The notes under the pieces are model-generated. The model searched no databases. It was given only the letters and a program-made list of their open reading frames with translations, and was not told where the DNA came from. This document shows, piece after piece, positions 1 through 10,742 of a DNA stretch of 64,000 nucleotides. Position 1 is the stretch's first letter, and every line of letters starts with the position of its first letter. The position numbers and the translations under genes are program-made. Source of the DNA: Lasiosphaeria ovina (taxonomy: Eukaryota > Ascomycota > Sordariomycetes > Sordariales > Lasiosphaeriaceae); contig JAULSN010000008.1 in assembly GCA_033439765.1 (NCBI GenBank), positions 2,852,001 to 2,916,000 of the forward strand. The letters run 5' to 3'.

Positions 1-211
1 GGAGATTACGGAGTTGAAGACTGTTTCAACGTTGATTGTGTAATACATTAACCATTGCTGTCGCTGGAATAGTTACTGGAACGTGAAACGAACTTTCAGC
101 TCTTCAACTTTCCTGTCAAGTATTGATGGAGTCTTTGGATAGTTCTGCGGCTGGGCCTCGGACAGTTACCCAGGGGAGAAAATGGGACGTGGGAAACAGG
201 AAAGAAGGAAA

Positions 212-1100
212 TCACGACCCCGGAGCTTGCGCGAGCACGCTGTCAAAGAGACCAATCTCGAACTTGAGCGCGGTGCGGAACAGGTCGTTCCACTCGACGT
301 CGTTGACGGTCGAGGCGTAGAGCGGCCGGTTGGCTTCGATGAACTCTTGTTTTGGTGTAGAATTGTTGGCTGTTGTCGTTGTTGGAATGGAGCCAGGACT
401 TACGAGAGAGCCGCTTTCGTACTGCTCGTCGAGGTTGGACTGGCGTAGCCGATCTCTGCCGCGCTAGGCTCGATGTCCCCCATGGCGGCCGGCGGAATGC
501 CGAGGTCGTCGATGCACGTCTGCTTCCACTCGCCCGCGTACTTGACTGCGCTGGCGATCTTGTCGGCCTGCACCTGCAGGAAGCTGAACGACGTGCGCGA
601 GTTGAGCTTGGAGGAGCGCAGCGCCTTGAACTTGACGTCGTCTAGCAGGTATAGGTAGTCTTGCTGTCGACGGGGGGTGGTCTGTCGGTGTTTTTGCGCG
701 TTTATCGAGGGTTGGTTCCTAGTGCTCTGGAAATGCACCTTGGTAACTAGTCGTATGTGGACGCCGGAAGCGTGCCATAGGCCATCCCCTTGCAGAAACG
801 ATTGTTGAGGAACTTATTGTAAAGGTCCTTGTTCTGCTGGATGAGCTTGAAGATCAATGTTCTTTTCACACCATCAGCATCTATTCATCGCCAAGATGGT
901 CACTGAGTTGGGTAACGGGTTAAGTAAACAAGTACATGGACTTGTATTCACCCGTCTTCGACCACGTTTGGCGCTGCGCGGATGTCGGCCGGGAGAGCCC
1001 CGTGGTATAAATCCGCAGCATCGAGATTTGCGCTCGCAAACAGCTGCCTGATGCGGCCCGACGCAGTGATGTCCGGGACGTTGAAGACGGGATTGTCCAT
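212..1100 (-). pseudogene. TENA/THI-4 family (thiaminase II-like) gene, apparently broken
   Basis: The minus strand reads as a TenA/THI-4-type helical protein of the thiamine salvage family. Seen: a first exon from the ATG at 1098-1100, a well-formed intron (donor GTGAAT near 950), then an exon with GTLP followed by the family's hallmark QDYLYLL. The end reads LFRTALKFEIGLFD and stops at 212-214. Three problems suggest decay. A TAG lies in frame after the GTLPASTYD stretch (about 749-751). No acceptor restores the phase into QDYLYLL. A one-base shift near 447-452 is needed to leave the GYA frame and continue as SNLDEQYESGS to the end without any intron. If real, the gene cannot make a full enzyme. 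Sequencing error or an unusual intron at the middle junction is the alternative. The family call is fairly secure, the pseudogene call moderate. Confidence 0.6.
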
Positions 1101-4100
1101 TATTTCGGAAGTGGATGTGCGATAATCGCGTTTGAGAAGTATTAGTGACTGGGACTACAACAACTGGGCCAGAACTAGGTAATTAGAAGCACAGTCGAAG
1201 CGCCCTTTGAAGAGTACAAGTTTGGCTGAGAACAGACTCATTTCCTCGAGATCTTTATGACCTCCTACGAACCGATGGTAAATTGCACAAAAGAGGGGAA
1301 AACTTCAGCTGGGGGAACGACGCCACGAGATGCTACGTTGCCAAAGATGCGTTCCACAACATGACCCTGCCAGCACTTGTAATTACCTGTGGCGAGCTGA
1401 GCTGTCATTTTATCCAGCCTTATATGCCGATTGCTATATATATATCCGAGGTGGCATGCACACCTTTCCCAGCATACAGGCCTCGCTCAACTGGGCCGCA
1501 AAGCTGCGGTTTATCGTTATATTCACCACGACGTTGACGACGAGTTTTGGAATACTAAGGCTAAAAGTTAGGCCTGATTACAATTAGTTAAGTAGCGTAA
1601 TAATTAATTGGCACGTGTCTAAAACAAGACTCAGAATGGTATTGTGACACGTGTCGCATGTCTTGGAATCGACACCTGAGTCGGGCTACGATGAATGCTC
1701 GATTATTTGTTCTTTGGCGTATCTGGTGGCCCAGAGCGAGACGGTCTTTGACTCACAAAGAGTCCAGGCCAACAATAGCGCAGTCTAGAACTCGGAAGCA
1801 CAAGCTGTCGCATTTTGTGGCTCAGGCTCACCCAATCGGGGACTTTATAAGCCAAAGCACAAACGGGTGCAATCATGCGTTGACTTTGCCACATACCAAA
1901 GACGGTACTAGTGTGGTGCGCCCACTTTCAAGCATGAGCGTTTGTGAGAGAGTGTGTGGGCGTGAGTGTGAGTGAATGTGGCAGCTGTGGCTGCAAGTGT
2001 GGCCTAGGCTCTGCCAAACACGGGGCTGGAACGGCGCAGCACGCCACCAGGCGCCCGGATTCGGGGCGAGGCCTGACAAGGCCACGGATCGACACGGAGC
2101 CTGCACGTCGCGTATCCCCCCCACATTCAGATCCAGAAGGCCGGCGGCCCCGCCGTGGCCGGGTTCCCAGGCTGCACTGCGCCGTGAATAGGGGGGAGTT
2201 GACCTGACCTGACCCATAAGATGCGGGTGGAGCACGAGACCCTGATCGTCGCCCTTACCCACGGAGGGACATGTAAAAAAGGAAAAATAACGGGTCTGGC
2301 GGAAAGACAACGGCTCTCCTCTGCGGGGCGCGCGAACGGCGATCGTCAGCCCCAGCTTGATTGCCAATAAAACAAACACCAGATTGGAACTTTGCGTCTT
2401 TTTTCCCTCTCTTCCTTATCGCTAAGATGAGCACACGAGAAACAAGCATTGGCCAAGCTGGCGCCAAGGCGGGACCCCAGGGCAAAGGCGCTAACGCGCG
2501 CTCACGGCGTCTGCATGTTCGTGCGTGGAATTCTTCTAGAAGGTCGAAGGGTGGGGAGCCCGCTGGGGGTGCTGCGATTTTCGACATGACTTGGATGACT
2601 TGGTTCGACAGATAAGGGTGAGCGAATCGTCGCCCTGCTTCCGCTCTGCGGAACAAGGCAAGACCAAGATGTTTGACCAAGGGAATGAATGGTGGGATGG
2701 CAGCGGTCCAGCCAGTAAGAAGAGCTGGAGCTTCCGCTAGCTCAGGTTTCAGCTCTTCGATACGGACTCGATTGGGCGGCTTCATTGGGTGCGGCATGCA
2801 CGGAGCTGGTAGTGGCGTCCAAGATGGAGTGTAGCGTATTACACGCTCTACAACATGCCCTCGCCTGATTTCGATTTTACCTGGTGGTTGCGTATCACGG
2901 CGTCTGCGCGTGTGTGGGTGTGTGTGTGTGCGCGCGCAACAAAAAGGAAGAGCTTCGTTCCGATGGGTTGCCTGATGCGGGGCTGAAGGTGAGGGGCCCT
3001 TGCTGTCCGTTTGCCTCGACAACGCCTTGCTTTCAGCGCCGTCGCCTAACCAGCCCCTCCTTCTAAAAGGGGGGTTATCTGATCTTCAGGTTTTTAACGA
3101 CATGTGAACCGCATACGCCCTGATGGGCCCTCAATCAAGCTGAAAGTTGCACTTTTTACACGCGAGCTTTGTCTTTCGGTCTTCCCCAGTTTTTGTTCAA
3201 AGAGAAAGTGGAGTAATTCGTAACCCGATCCGGTGGCTCAATGTTAGCGGTGCCAAGACGCTCGCCAAGAGTATTCTCCACTTTGCCCAGAGATAAGAAG
3301 ATGTAAGCACCAATGATGGCACAGAGCTGCGACAGACATCGAACTGTCATCCCTTCCTGCTTGTTGTCGTTGAAGCTTGGAGAGGTTCCTGGTTCAATTA
3401 ATTGCAGTTTTTGACCACTCTGCGCCCTCCGTTAGCGAGGGGCCGTCCCATCAGTGTAGTACTAGCCTGTACGACGAGGTGCACAATCTGGCGGCACCTG
3501 ATCTCGGGACGCGCTGCGCGGTTGGTGTCGCAAAGATTCCAATGTTCCAATGTAAAATGGTGGGGCACTGGCCTTCAGCAGACGCTATGGCCACACTCCA
3601 CTGAAGGTGCTGTGGACCCGATAAGAGCAACACAAGATGGAATCTCGTAATGTTGAGGGAGCGTATTGCCTTTTGCGCTGAGGCCGATTTCGCACCCATT
3701 GCACCCAACTATTTGCTCTGTCTGTAATTAGCGTTGGGACATGGAATTAGCCATAACAAGCAAAAGGGGAATATAATAATACGGGCTTTTCTGGGGATTC
3801 CGGGCGCTAACGCATTTCATCACAGGGAGCGGTTGAGCTAAGCCTACGGACCTTGGCCTGCGTTTGTGGCTTGCACGAAGTTTCTCGTTTACGCAGTACG
3901 AGCCGATTGCGGCAGCCGGCCGGCGAGGCTCTGGAGTTTAGATACCCGAGAGCCAACCGCATTCACACGAGACTCAATCAGGTGTTGTCCGACTATTCCG
4001 TAGTGAGGTTTGCCCCTTTTGGGCGATGGGCGCGAGGCAGATCGAGAGAGACGCAGCCAAGCACAAGAAATTCGATGGTGTCTGCAGAGTAAAATAATTT

Positions 4101-5402
4101 GCCCCTCCGCACAGCATGATGTGTTTTCTTCGTGCAGGCCGACCTTGCCCGTCTCGGTACTGGAAAGGCAAAGCAACCGCGGTGCGGGTGCCCCCCCCCC
4201 CCTTGCAGCCAGTTTGGGAAGCATCGGGCTAGAGTCAGGTCGCACTGGAAGGTGCTCTGAAGTGGTGGTGTCACACTGCCGCAGTCCCGGATCGTTCTTG
4301 CCAAAGCCCAAGCCCAAGTTCGCGGGGACCTTAACAATTGGAATATTAATTAATTTTGTCGGCGAACCCGCGCAGACAAATGGTGACTGCAGGCAACCCT
4401 GCAGTACCCCATCGTCTGGGTCGACTGCCACTGCAGGCGGGACAGGACGGCGCAAAAAAGCTTTAGTGTCTTATCGGATTTCCATTAGGGCCAGAGAGGG
4501 GAGATGGATTTCGAGTTTTTCTTTCCAATCGCAGCTCGTCCAGCCCGTCGACTCCCTGGGCGCCTCGGATGTCGTTGACTTGACGGCTGGTGCTGTGAGC
4601 TTTCGGGGTCGTGGAGCCAAAGTCCCGAGGCTGCGAATTGCGCTCGTACCACGATTGGCCGCCTGTCTCATTTCCCCACATCAGCTGCACCTGGGTGCAA
4701 GTGCCTGTCCTGGCTGTCCGTCTGTCTCTTGACCCTTCTGCCTTCTCGTGCGACTCCAATGCGACTTCGCCTCTCGGAGGTTCAGAGTTTGTGATCCAAC
4801 CCAGACGACAGCAGAATCACCAACCATCGGGCGGGCGATCTGGGACGCAACGCCTTGCTGGCGCATAGCCGTGCTCCCCACCCGACGACTCCATAATTCC
4901 AACAAGTCGATGCAGGCAGGCAGGCCGGCCGCAGTTCGCCAAGGCGCCAAGCTGGGGAGAGCCTGGGGGGAGGGGTTTCGTCTGGCATTTCTGGTCGCCC
5001 GGATCAAAGCGGGTTGATGACCCACGCCTGCACCCCCACCGCTTCCCTGAGCGCCCAGGGATCCCTTATCTCTCGGGGTCCACAATTCCCTTGACATGAG
5101 GTCTTGGCAGGCTTGCGAAGGGGGCCCGAAAGGGCGGAGAGGCGCCTCCACACCTTGGTGATAGCAGAGCTGTGTTATCGGCTGCTGTAATGCTATTCCG
5201 TATGCAGCGTTGCAGACCGGCTCGAAGCTCTCGGGAACTGCAGGCCCAAGGTATTTTACCGTGCCGATCCCCCATCAAACGGACCTGTTTTTTCTTTTTC
5301 GTTTACTTTGTCAACCTTGGTTCAGCCATTTCTTGTCTCACGCCGAGGCACGCAACACAACACCGAATCTCGTCCAGATCGCTGCGCGAACTTGCCTTGA
5401 CC
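1101..5402. other. Long intergenic region, promoter side of the ammonium transporter
   Basis: About 4.3 kb without a supportable gene. Open frames here lack ATG starts or have composition unlike the real genes. It holds a GT-rich tract near 2908-2935, an 11-C run near 4192 and, at its right end, GATA-factor sites described separately. A long, structured promoter is common for nitrogen-regulated fungal permeases, but nothing more specific can be shown. Confidence 0.5.
5065..5180 (+). promoter_or_regulatory. Cluster of candidate AreA/NIT2 GATA sites upstream of the ammonium transporter
   Basis: HGATAR cores are seen at 5065-5071 (as CTTATCT), 5159-5164 (TGATAG) and 5175-5180 (as TTATCG). The last two form a closely spaced pair about 225-245 bp before the ATG. 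Paired GATA elements are the known preferred targets of the nitrogen activators NIT2/AreA. Binding is inferred from the motif and the downstream gene only. A further CTTATCG lies at 4470-4476. Confidence 0.4.
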
Positions 5403-7038
5403 ATGTCGACTGGTACTCCTGTCCTCTACGAGGGCACCACTGGCGTCGCCGACGCCGGTGGTGACTCGCTCAACGAGGACCTCAACGTCTACTACGCGGT
5501 ACGCACTCGCCCGCCCGTTCTTCCCTCAGCGCGCCAGAGCGCATCGCATCTTGTCGCAAACTAACTTGCGTGTCCCGATAGGCTGGAGATTTGGCGTGGA
5601 TCATGACCTCGTCGGCCCTCGTGCTGCTCATGGTGCCCGGTGTCGGCTTCTTCTACAGTGGATTGGCGCGCCGCAAGTCGGCCCTCGCACTCATTTGGCT
5701 GTCTTTGATGTCAATTGCAGTCGTGTTTTTCCAGTGGTTCTTCTGGGGCTACTCGCTGGCTTTCTCCCACAGCAGCAACAACCCTTACATCGGCGATCTT
5801 TCCAACTTTGGCCTCAAGGATGTGCTCGCCCAGCCCAGTGTCGGTGGCTCGCGTGTCCCTGACGTTCTGTTCTGCCTGTACCAGGGCATGTTCGCGGCCA
5901 TTACGTACGTGCAACCCGGCTGAAAAAAAACCTCGAGTCGCACAGTTCTGACATGCATTTAGCCCCGCACTCGCCATTGGCGCCGCTGCCGATCGTGGTC
6001 GCATGCTCCCCTGCCTCGTCTTCATTTTCATCTGGACGACCATTGTCTACGACCCGATTGCCTACTGGACATGGAACCCCAAGGGATGGTCGTTCATCAT
6101 GGGTGGCCTCGACTTCGCCGGTGGCACGCCCGTCCACATCAGCTCCGGTGCTGCCGCGCTCGCCTACTCGCTGATGCTTGGAAAGCGGACTGGCTATAAC
6201 AAAGTCAACGGTCTGCCGTACCGCCCCCACAACGTCACCCACGTCGTCCTCGGCACAGTCTTCCTCTGGGTCGGCTGGTTCGGCTTCAACGGTGGCAGTG
6301 CTCTTGCTGGCAACCTCCGCGCTGTCATGGCCTGCCTGGTTTCCCAGATCGCTGCTTGCGTTGGTGGCTTCACCTGGTGCCTGCTTGATTACCGTCTCGA
6401 GAGGAAGTGGAGCACTGTCGGTTTCTGCTCCGGCGTCATTTCTGGTCTCGTTGCCATCACCCCGGCCTCCGGCTTTGTCCCGCCTTGGTCGGCTGTCATC
6501 TTCGGCATTGTCGGCGGCGCCGGATGCAATTTTGCAACCAAGCTCAAGTTCATTATCGGGGTTGACGATGCTATCGATATCTTCGCTGAGCACGGTGTTG
6601 GTGGCATCATTGGCAACCTGCTTACCGGTCTCTTCGCTGCGTATGTGGAACCTTTGCCTCTTATTGTGACGTCTTGCTAACGTATACGACAGTAACTACA
6701 TTGCCCATCTCGATGGAGCGACTGTGATCGCGGGTGGCTGGGTCAACCAGAACTACGTCCAGCTCGGCTTCCAGCTTGCCGACAGCGTTGCCGGCTTCTC
6801 TTACTCGTTCGTCATGACCTGCGTCATTCTCTTCCTCATGAACCTCGTCCCGGGCCTGTCCCTGCGCGTGTCGGCCGAGGAGGAGGAGCTTGGTCTCGAC
6901 GATGGCCAGCTCGGAGAGTTTGCCTACGACTACGTGGAGCTTAGCCGTCACGTCAACGATATCGTTACTCTCGCCACTCCTGGCAGCTCCGGAGATGCGA
7001 CCAGCCTCAAGGGCGGTGATCCCGAGAAGACCGTTTAA
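5403..7038 (+). CDS. Ammonium transporter, MEP/Amt family
   Basis: A plasma-membrane ammonium permease of the Amt/MEP/Rh family, importing NH4+ as a nitrogen source. Exons: 5403-5498, 5582-5904, 5963-6640, 6693-7038. All junctions are GT-AG and phases agree, giving 480 residues, the usual MEP length. Seen: an N-terminus of about 30 polar residues, then DLAWIMTSSALVLLMVPGVG and FFYSGLARRKS, both typical of Amt TM1. FAAITPALAIGA and DFAGGTPVHISSG follow, the latter containing the conserved D and H-type pore region, then PYRPHNVTHVVLG. The predicted chain has about eleven membrane segments and an acidic cytosolic tail rich in E/D. The start has a good fungal context (ACCATGTCG). Promoter GATA sites suggest nitrogen derepression. 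Which paralogue (MepA, MepB or MepC) cannot be told from sequence alone. Confidence 0.95.
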
Positions 7039-9435
7039 TCTCACGATGACACGGAGTTCGATGATCACGGTGGAGCGCTTTGGAGTAGATACTATGCTAA
7101 AGAAATAATCTTCATCTGTCAATGATACCTTTGGCATTTGCCGCTTTCATTACCAAATTAATTAATACATAAGATCTTGGATCTGCCCTTTCTCTTCGTT
7201 TCTTGTGATCCCAATCTCTCTTGAATCTGAGATAAAGTTTAAATCCCTTGGCGATATGGTGTTGGCGGCGTCTTGCGCCCTTGAGTGGCACGCAAAACGC
7301 CAGGCAGCTGCGCCCCCATGCCACTGTCGCCATCCAGGATTCAGCGTGGTCAGCACTCTAAACATGGGCCCCTTGACCCTGAAGATCTCGCTTCCCTGGC
7401 TGTCGACAGATTGGCTTACGGGCGCGATCCGATGGCGTGGTATTCATTCCAGAATCTTGGGGGCCAAGACCTTTGGCCCATGAGATGGCACCTTAACCTC
7501 GGCCATCCCGAGCAGGATTTGAGTGGGCCGTGACAGCCGGGCTGAGGATCGGCTGTTGGCGGCGAGCTGCTTCGCATTCGCAATTCTTTCCCTTCCCCAA
7601 CTGCCAGGCAGGCACAACAATGGAAATCTGGTCTTCATCTCCGTGATTTTATTCAGGGAGCAAAAATCGCAGTGATTCTGGAGAGCAATTCGAGATGTAA
7701 GCTCTACAAGGATGCAATGCTCCCTCGGCTTCCTTGTCACGGGGTTTTGTTTCTCTGGGCCATGGCGGTGATTTTCGAGCTCGTCGCCGCCGTCGCCCCC
7801 CAATGCGGCTCCAATTGATAGACAGTTCTGCGCTTCAAGACAAGCTTATCAATCTGAGCCTTATCTTTGGCCCACAAAGCGGGGATAAGTGTGATTAGGT
7901 TCGCGAGTTGGAGTGACAACAGTCTCCATCACTCGACTGCACTCCCTGCACACGCCCCCTTTCAGGAAGCGAAACAGTGGCTTACTTGTCTGAACCCTTA
8001 CCTGCGGGCCGGTCCTACGATGTCGGTTTGAAACCCCGGGACCGAAATCGGACTCTCAGAACCAGGGGTCCACAGATAACTTTAGATAAGTGCCAAGGTG
8101 GCGGGAGGGGAGGAGGAAGATCAGACGGGTCCAAGTGTCTTGTCTTGTCTTGTCTCACTCGCCTCGCGCTCTGCCGCCAACGCCACTCTCATATCATCCT
8201 CCCGAGAACCAGAACCGAGAACCAACACCCGAGACAAAGCGGCGCAGCGCGGCACTCGCGGGCGGCGAAGCGCGGCAGATACGAGAGCCCGCCAGCATCC
8301 CATTGCAACCCGGCCGGCATTTAAGCTCGGGACACTGGGGTGGGTCTCGGGTGATATGCTGCCGAGCCTTTATGCAAGCACGCTCTTTTATGCCAGCTGT
8401 GCCTCGCCTACATAGTGTGTGCAGCTTCGGCTTTGTGTTCGAGTCGGCGCCGATGCGGGATTCAATTCACCTCGGCGCCAAGGCTCGAGGAGGCAGGCGG
8501 CAACGAACCAGCCAGTGCATGATATGGACAGGGCTGGCCGTCTGACTGGCGGCGAGATGATAGATCTCGAAGGAGGTCTCTAGAGTAAAGCGAGCGTCGT
8601 TGTCAGCTTGAGAAGTGCGATGCGGCAATAACTCTAACAGGCGGAGTTATATGTCACTGCCGTTATCGTATTTGAACTTTGCGCAACTTCGCACCTATTA
8701 CTTGGCGTCAGGCTTTGCATTGCTCTGTCTCGGACCTGAAGGTGTATCGGACCGTGGCATCTGCAGTGACTTGGGTAGCTGTGGCTCTGGTACAATACTA
8801 TTAGGACTAGGGGAGGAGCACTGTCCTGATCTAGAGAGACTGACTCTTGTGCCTCTTCTACAATCTGTACGATAATGCTCCATAAGAGGATATTTTGACA
8901 AAGTGATATAGCGTGTGCTCGTTCGATATATATATATATATATATATTTTCATTTTCGTAACCTTCACTTATTGTTTCCCTTTGACTCTAAATATTTCAT
9001 GGTACATAAAATTAGATGTCCAATCAGTGCCCTCGCATGGTTGGACAAAGCGGTTTCAATGGCCATCTTGGAGTTCTTGCACGTGAATGGGCCGCCAAGA
9101 ACGATGACGCAGACAATTTGGGCACACCGTTGTCAACAACGAATGGCGCGTGGGAGACAAGGAGAAGCAGGAAACGACTCAGACGAGACGTCATAGCTAG
9201 CCCGCCTGACTCTCCCGTTAAACTTGCTCGCCCCTTATTGCCGCTGGGCTACATGGTATTAAATTCCTACAGTAAATCTACCGATCCGCTTCATTTGCAT
9301 CCTAAATACCTTTTGCATCCAAAGACCCAAACGTCGAGCCAACCAGGTACACACCTGCACGATTTACACGTGCCAACCACGTTTCCGATCACCCATAAAC
9401 CGCAAACGTTAGTCCCGAAACAGAAACATCGCATC
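7039..9435. other. Intergenic region between ammonium transporter and conidiation gene
   Basis: About 2.4 kb with no supportable gene. It carries the 3' flank of the transporter, a short TCTTG repeat near 8137-8157, an AT dinucleotide tract (listed separately) and the presumed promoter of the conidiation-6 gene. Confidence 0.5.
8926..8947. repeat. AT dinucleotide microsatellite
   Basis: Eleven perfect AT units, about 490 bp upstream of the conidiation-6 start. It may be hypervariable; no function is shown. Confidence 0.9.
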
Positions 9436-9786
9436 ATGGACTCGGCGGGCGCAAAGTCGGTCATGTCCAACGACATGAAGGAGCTCCACGAGGGCAAGGA
9501 GGAGACGTCCAACATCATCCGCGGCCACAAGGCCGCCATTACCAACCCGAGTAAGTGAAAACCAAGCTCTCATGGTACAGTCGAGTATCTCTTTCCGCAC
9601 ATGCAAGGTCTGATAACCATTGCTTTTGGTGCCCGTCTTCAAGACACAAGCGAGGCGGCCAAAGAGAACAGCGAGCGCGTCATAAAGGAGCTGGGTGGCA
9701 GCGACACGCAGGAGGCGGTCAGGAACAAGCCCGTTAGCAAGCAGGCGGCGGACGAGCTGTACGGCACGAGAGCTGCTGCTGGTTAA
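9436..9786 (+). CDS. Conidiation-specific protein 6 (Con-6) family, single-repeat form
   Basis: A small hydrophilic protein of the Con-6 family, known from conidiation- and stress-induced genes in Neurospora and relatives; its molecular role is unknown. Exons 9436-9550 and 9644-9786 join in phase to give 85 residues. Seen: the Con-6 motif runs across the intron, with IIRGHKAAITNPN in exon 1 continuing as TSEAAKENSERVIKELGG in exon 2. The product is rich in charged residues and has no signal peptide or membrane segment. Neurospora CON-6 has two copies of the motif; this protein shows only one, as do many fungal paralogues. The intron (GTAAGT donor, CAAG acceptor) sits inside the motif. Confidence 0.85.
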
Positions 9787-9971
9787 ATACCTAGTTACCT
9801 TTACTGTAGGTAGGGCTGCCCGGTTGGGCTTTGGATATCACGGAACAAGAGAGTCGCTCCACTGAGATGAGATGTGCTATGAACCAAACGTGAAGAATTT
9901 AGTATGGAGATACAATATATGTGCCGATCTAGTTGACCAGAATCATGACGCTTTCCAGCTCTTCACGCTTC

Positions 9972-10742
9972 TCACTCGACAACCTGCAGCCACTGCTTGA
10001 ACCAAGCGACGGCGGCGTTTTTGCCGCGCACCATGGCGTCCCTCGAGCCCTTGGCTGCTTCGTCGCCACGCGTGAGGCAGCCGTGCTCGACGCCGGGGAA
10101 GTGGTGGTACTCGAACGGCAGGCCGAGGGCCTGGAGGGTCTGGAACGTGTGCGTCTTGAGCTCGGGCGGGTAGTGCTCGTCGATCTCGGGGGCCAGCAGC
10201 TGCGTGGGCACGGCGAGGGCGTTGATGTCGGCCTCGGTCATCATGCCCGGGTGGCCGATGCTGACACAGTCGACGACGCCCAGGAGGTCCTTGGCACCGA
10301 GGCGCGCCGACGCCCAGCCGCCGTAGCAGAAGCCGATGACGCCGACGCGCGCGTACTTTGCGCGCAGGGCGCGGGCGGCCGCGATGATCTCGGGCTCGCG
10401 CTTCTCGCGGCTGTTCCGGGCCAGGAAGCCCGCCATGTCGATGTCTTCGTAGCGCTTGGCGAAGACGGCCTCGCGCGAGACGACCCAGCCGTCGAACAGG
10501 TCGGGGATGTAGACGGTCACGTTGGCCTCGCGCGCGTAGTGGTCGGCCAGCAGCCGGGCGTTGGGGAATGTCCAGCCGAGGATGTCGTGGAGGTAGAGCA
10601 CTGCGGCCGACGGGTTGTTCCCGGTCACGTAGGCCGCGTGGTTCGTCCCCGGGATCGTCGAGACGGTCCCCGCTGGTGTACCGTCCCACTCAAAGGCTTT
10701 GAGACAGCATTCGCCGCCGATATTCGTGTTGGGTGGTGCCAT
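9972..10742 (-). CDS. Dienelactone hydrolase family protein
   Basis: An alpha/beta hydrolase of the dienelactone hydrolase family, 256 residues and intron-free. Bacterial members open dienelactones in chlorocatechol breakdown; most fungal members have no proven substrate. Seen: the nucleophile motif GFCYGG with Cys139, an Asp at about 188 in APEIDEHYP, and His220 in GVEHGCLTRG, giving the Cys-Asp-His triad of the family. LYLHDILGW near residue 50 fits the oxyanion region. The ATG at 10740-10742 is chosen because it gives the usual short N-terminus; the frame stays open upstream but that extension looks unlike the family. No signal peptide, so probably cytosolic. It converges with the conidiation gene, the two stops lying about 185 bp apart. 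Confidence 0.9.
   Translation of the reverse strand: MAPPNTNIGGECCLKAFEWDGTPAGTVSTIPGTNHAAYVTGNNPSAAVLYLHDILGWTFPNARLLADHYAREANVTVYIPDLFDGWVVSREAVFAKRYEDIDMAGFLARNSREKREPEIIAAARALRAKYARVGVIGFCYGGWASARLGAKDLLGVVDCVSIGHPGMMTEADINALAVPTQLLAPEIDEHYPPELKTHTFQTLQALGLPFEYHHFPGVEHGCLTRGDEAAKGSRDAMVRGKNAAVAWFKQWLQVVE

Noticed and set aside
1873..2379. 168-codon minus-strand open frame
   Set aside because: Overlaps the frame above, low-complexity His/Ser stretches, no family features.
2255..3022. 255-codon minus-strand open frame
   Set aside because: No ATG start, composition unlike the real genes, no recognisable motif; lies in promoter-like DNA.
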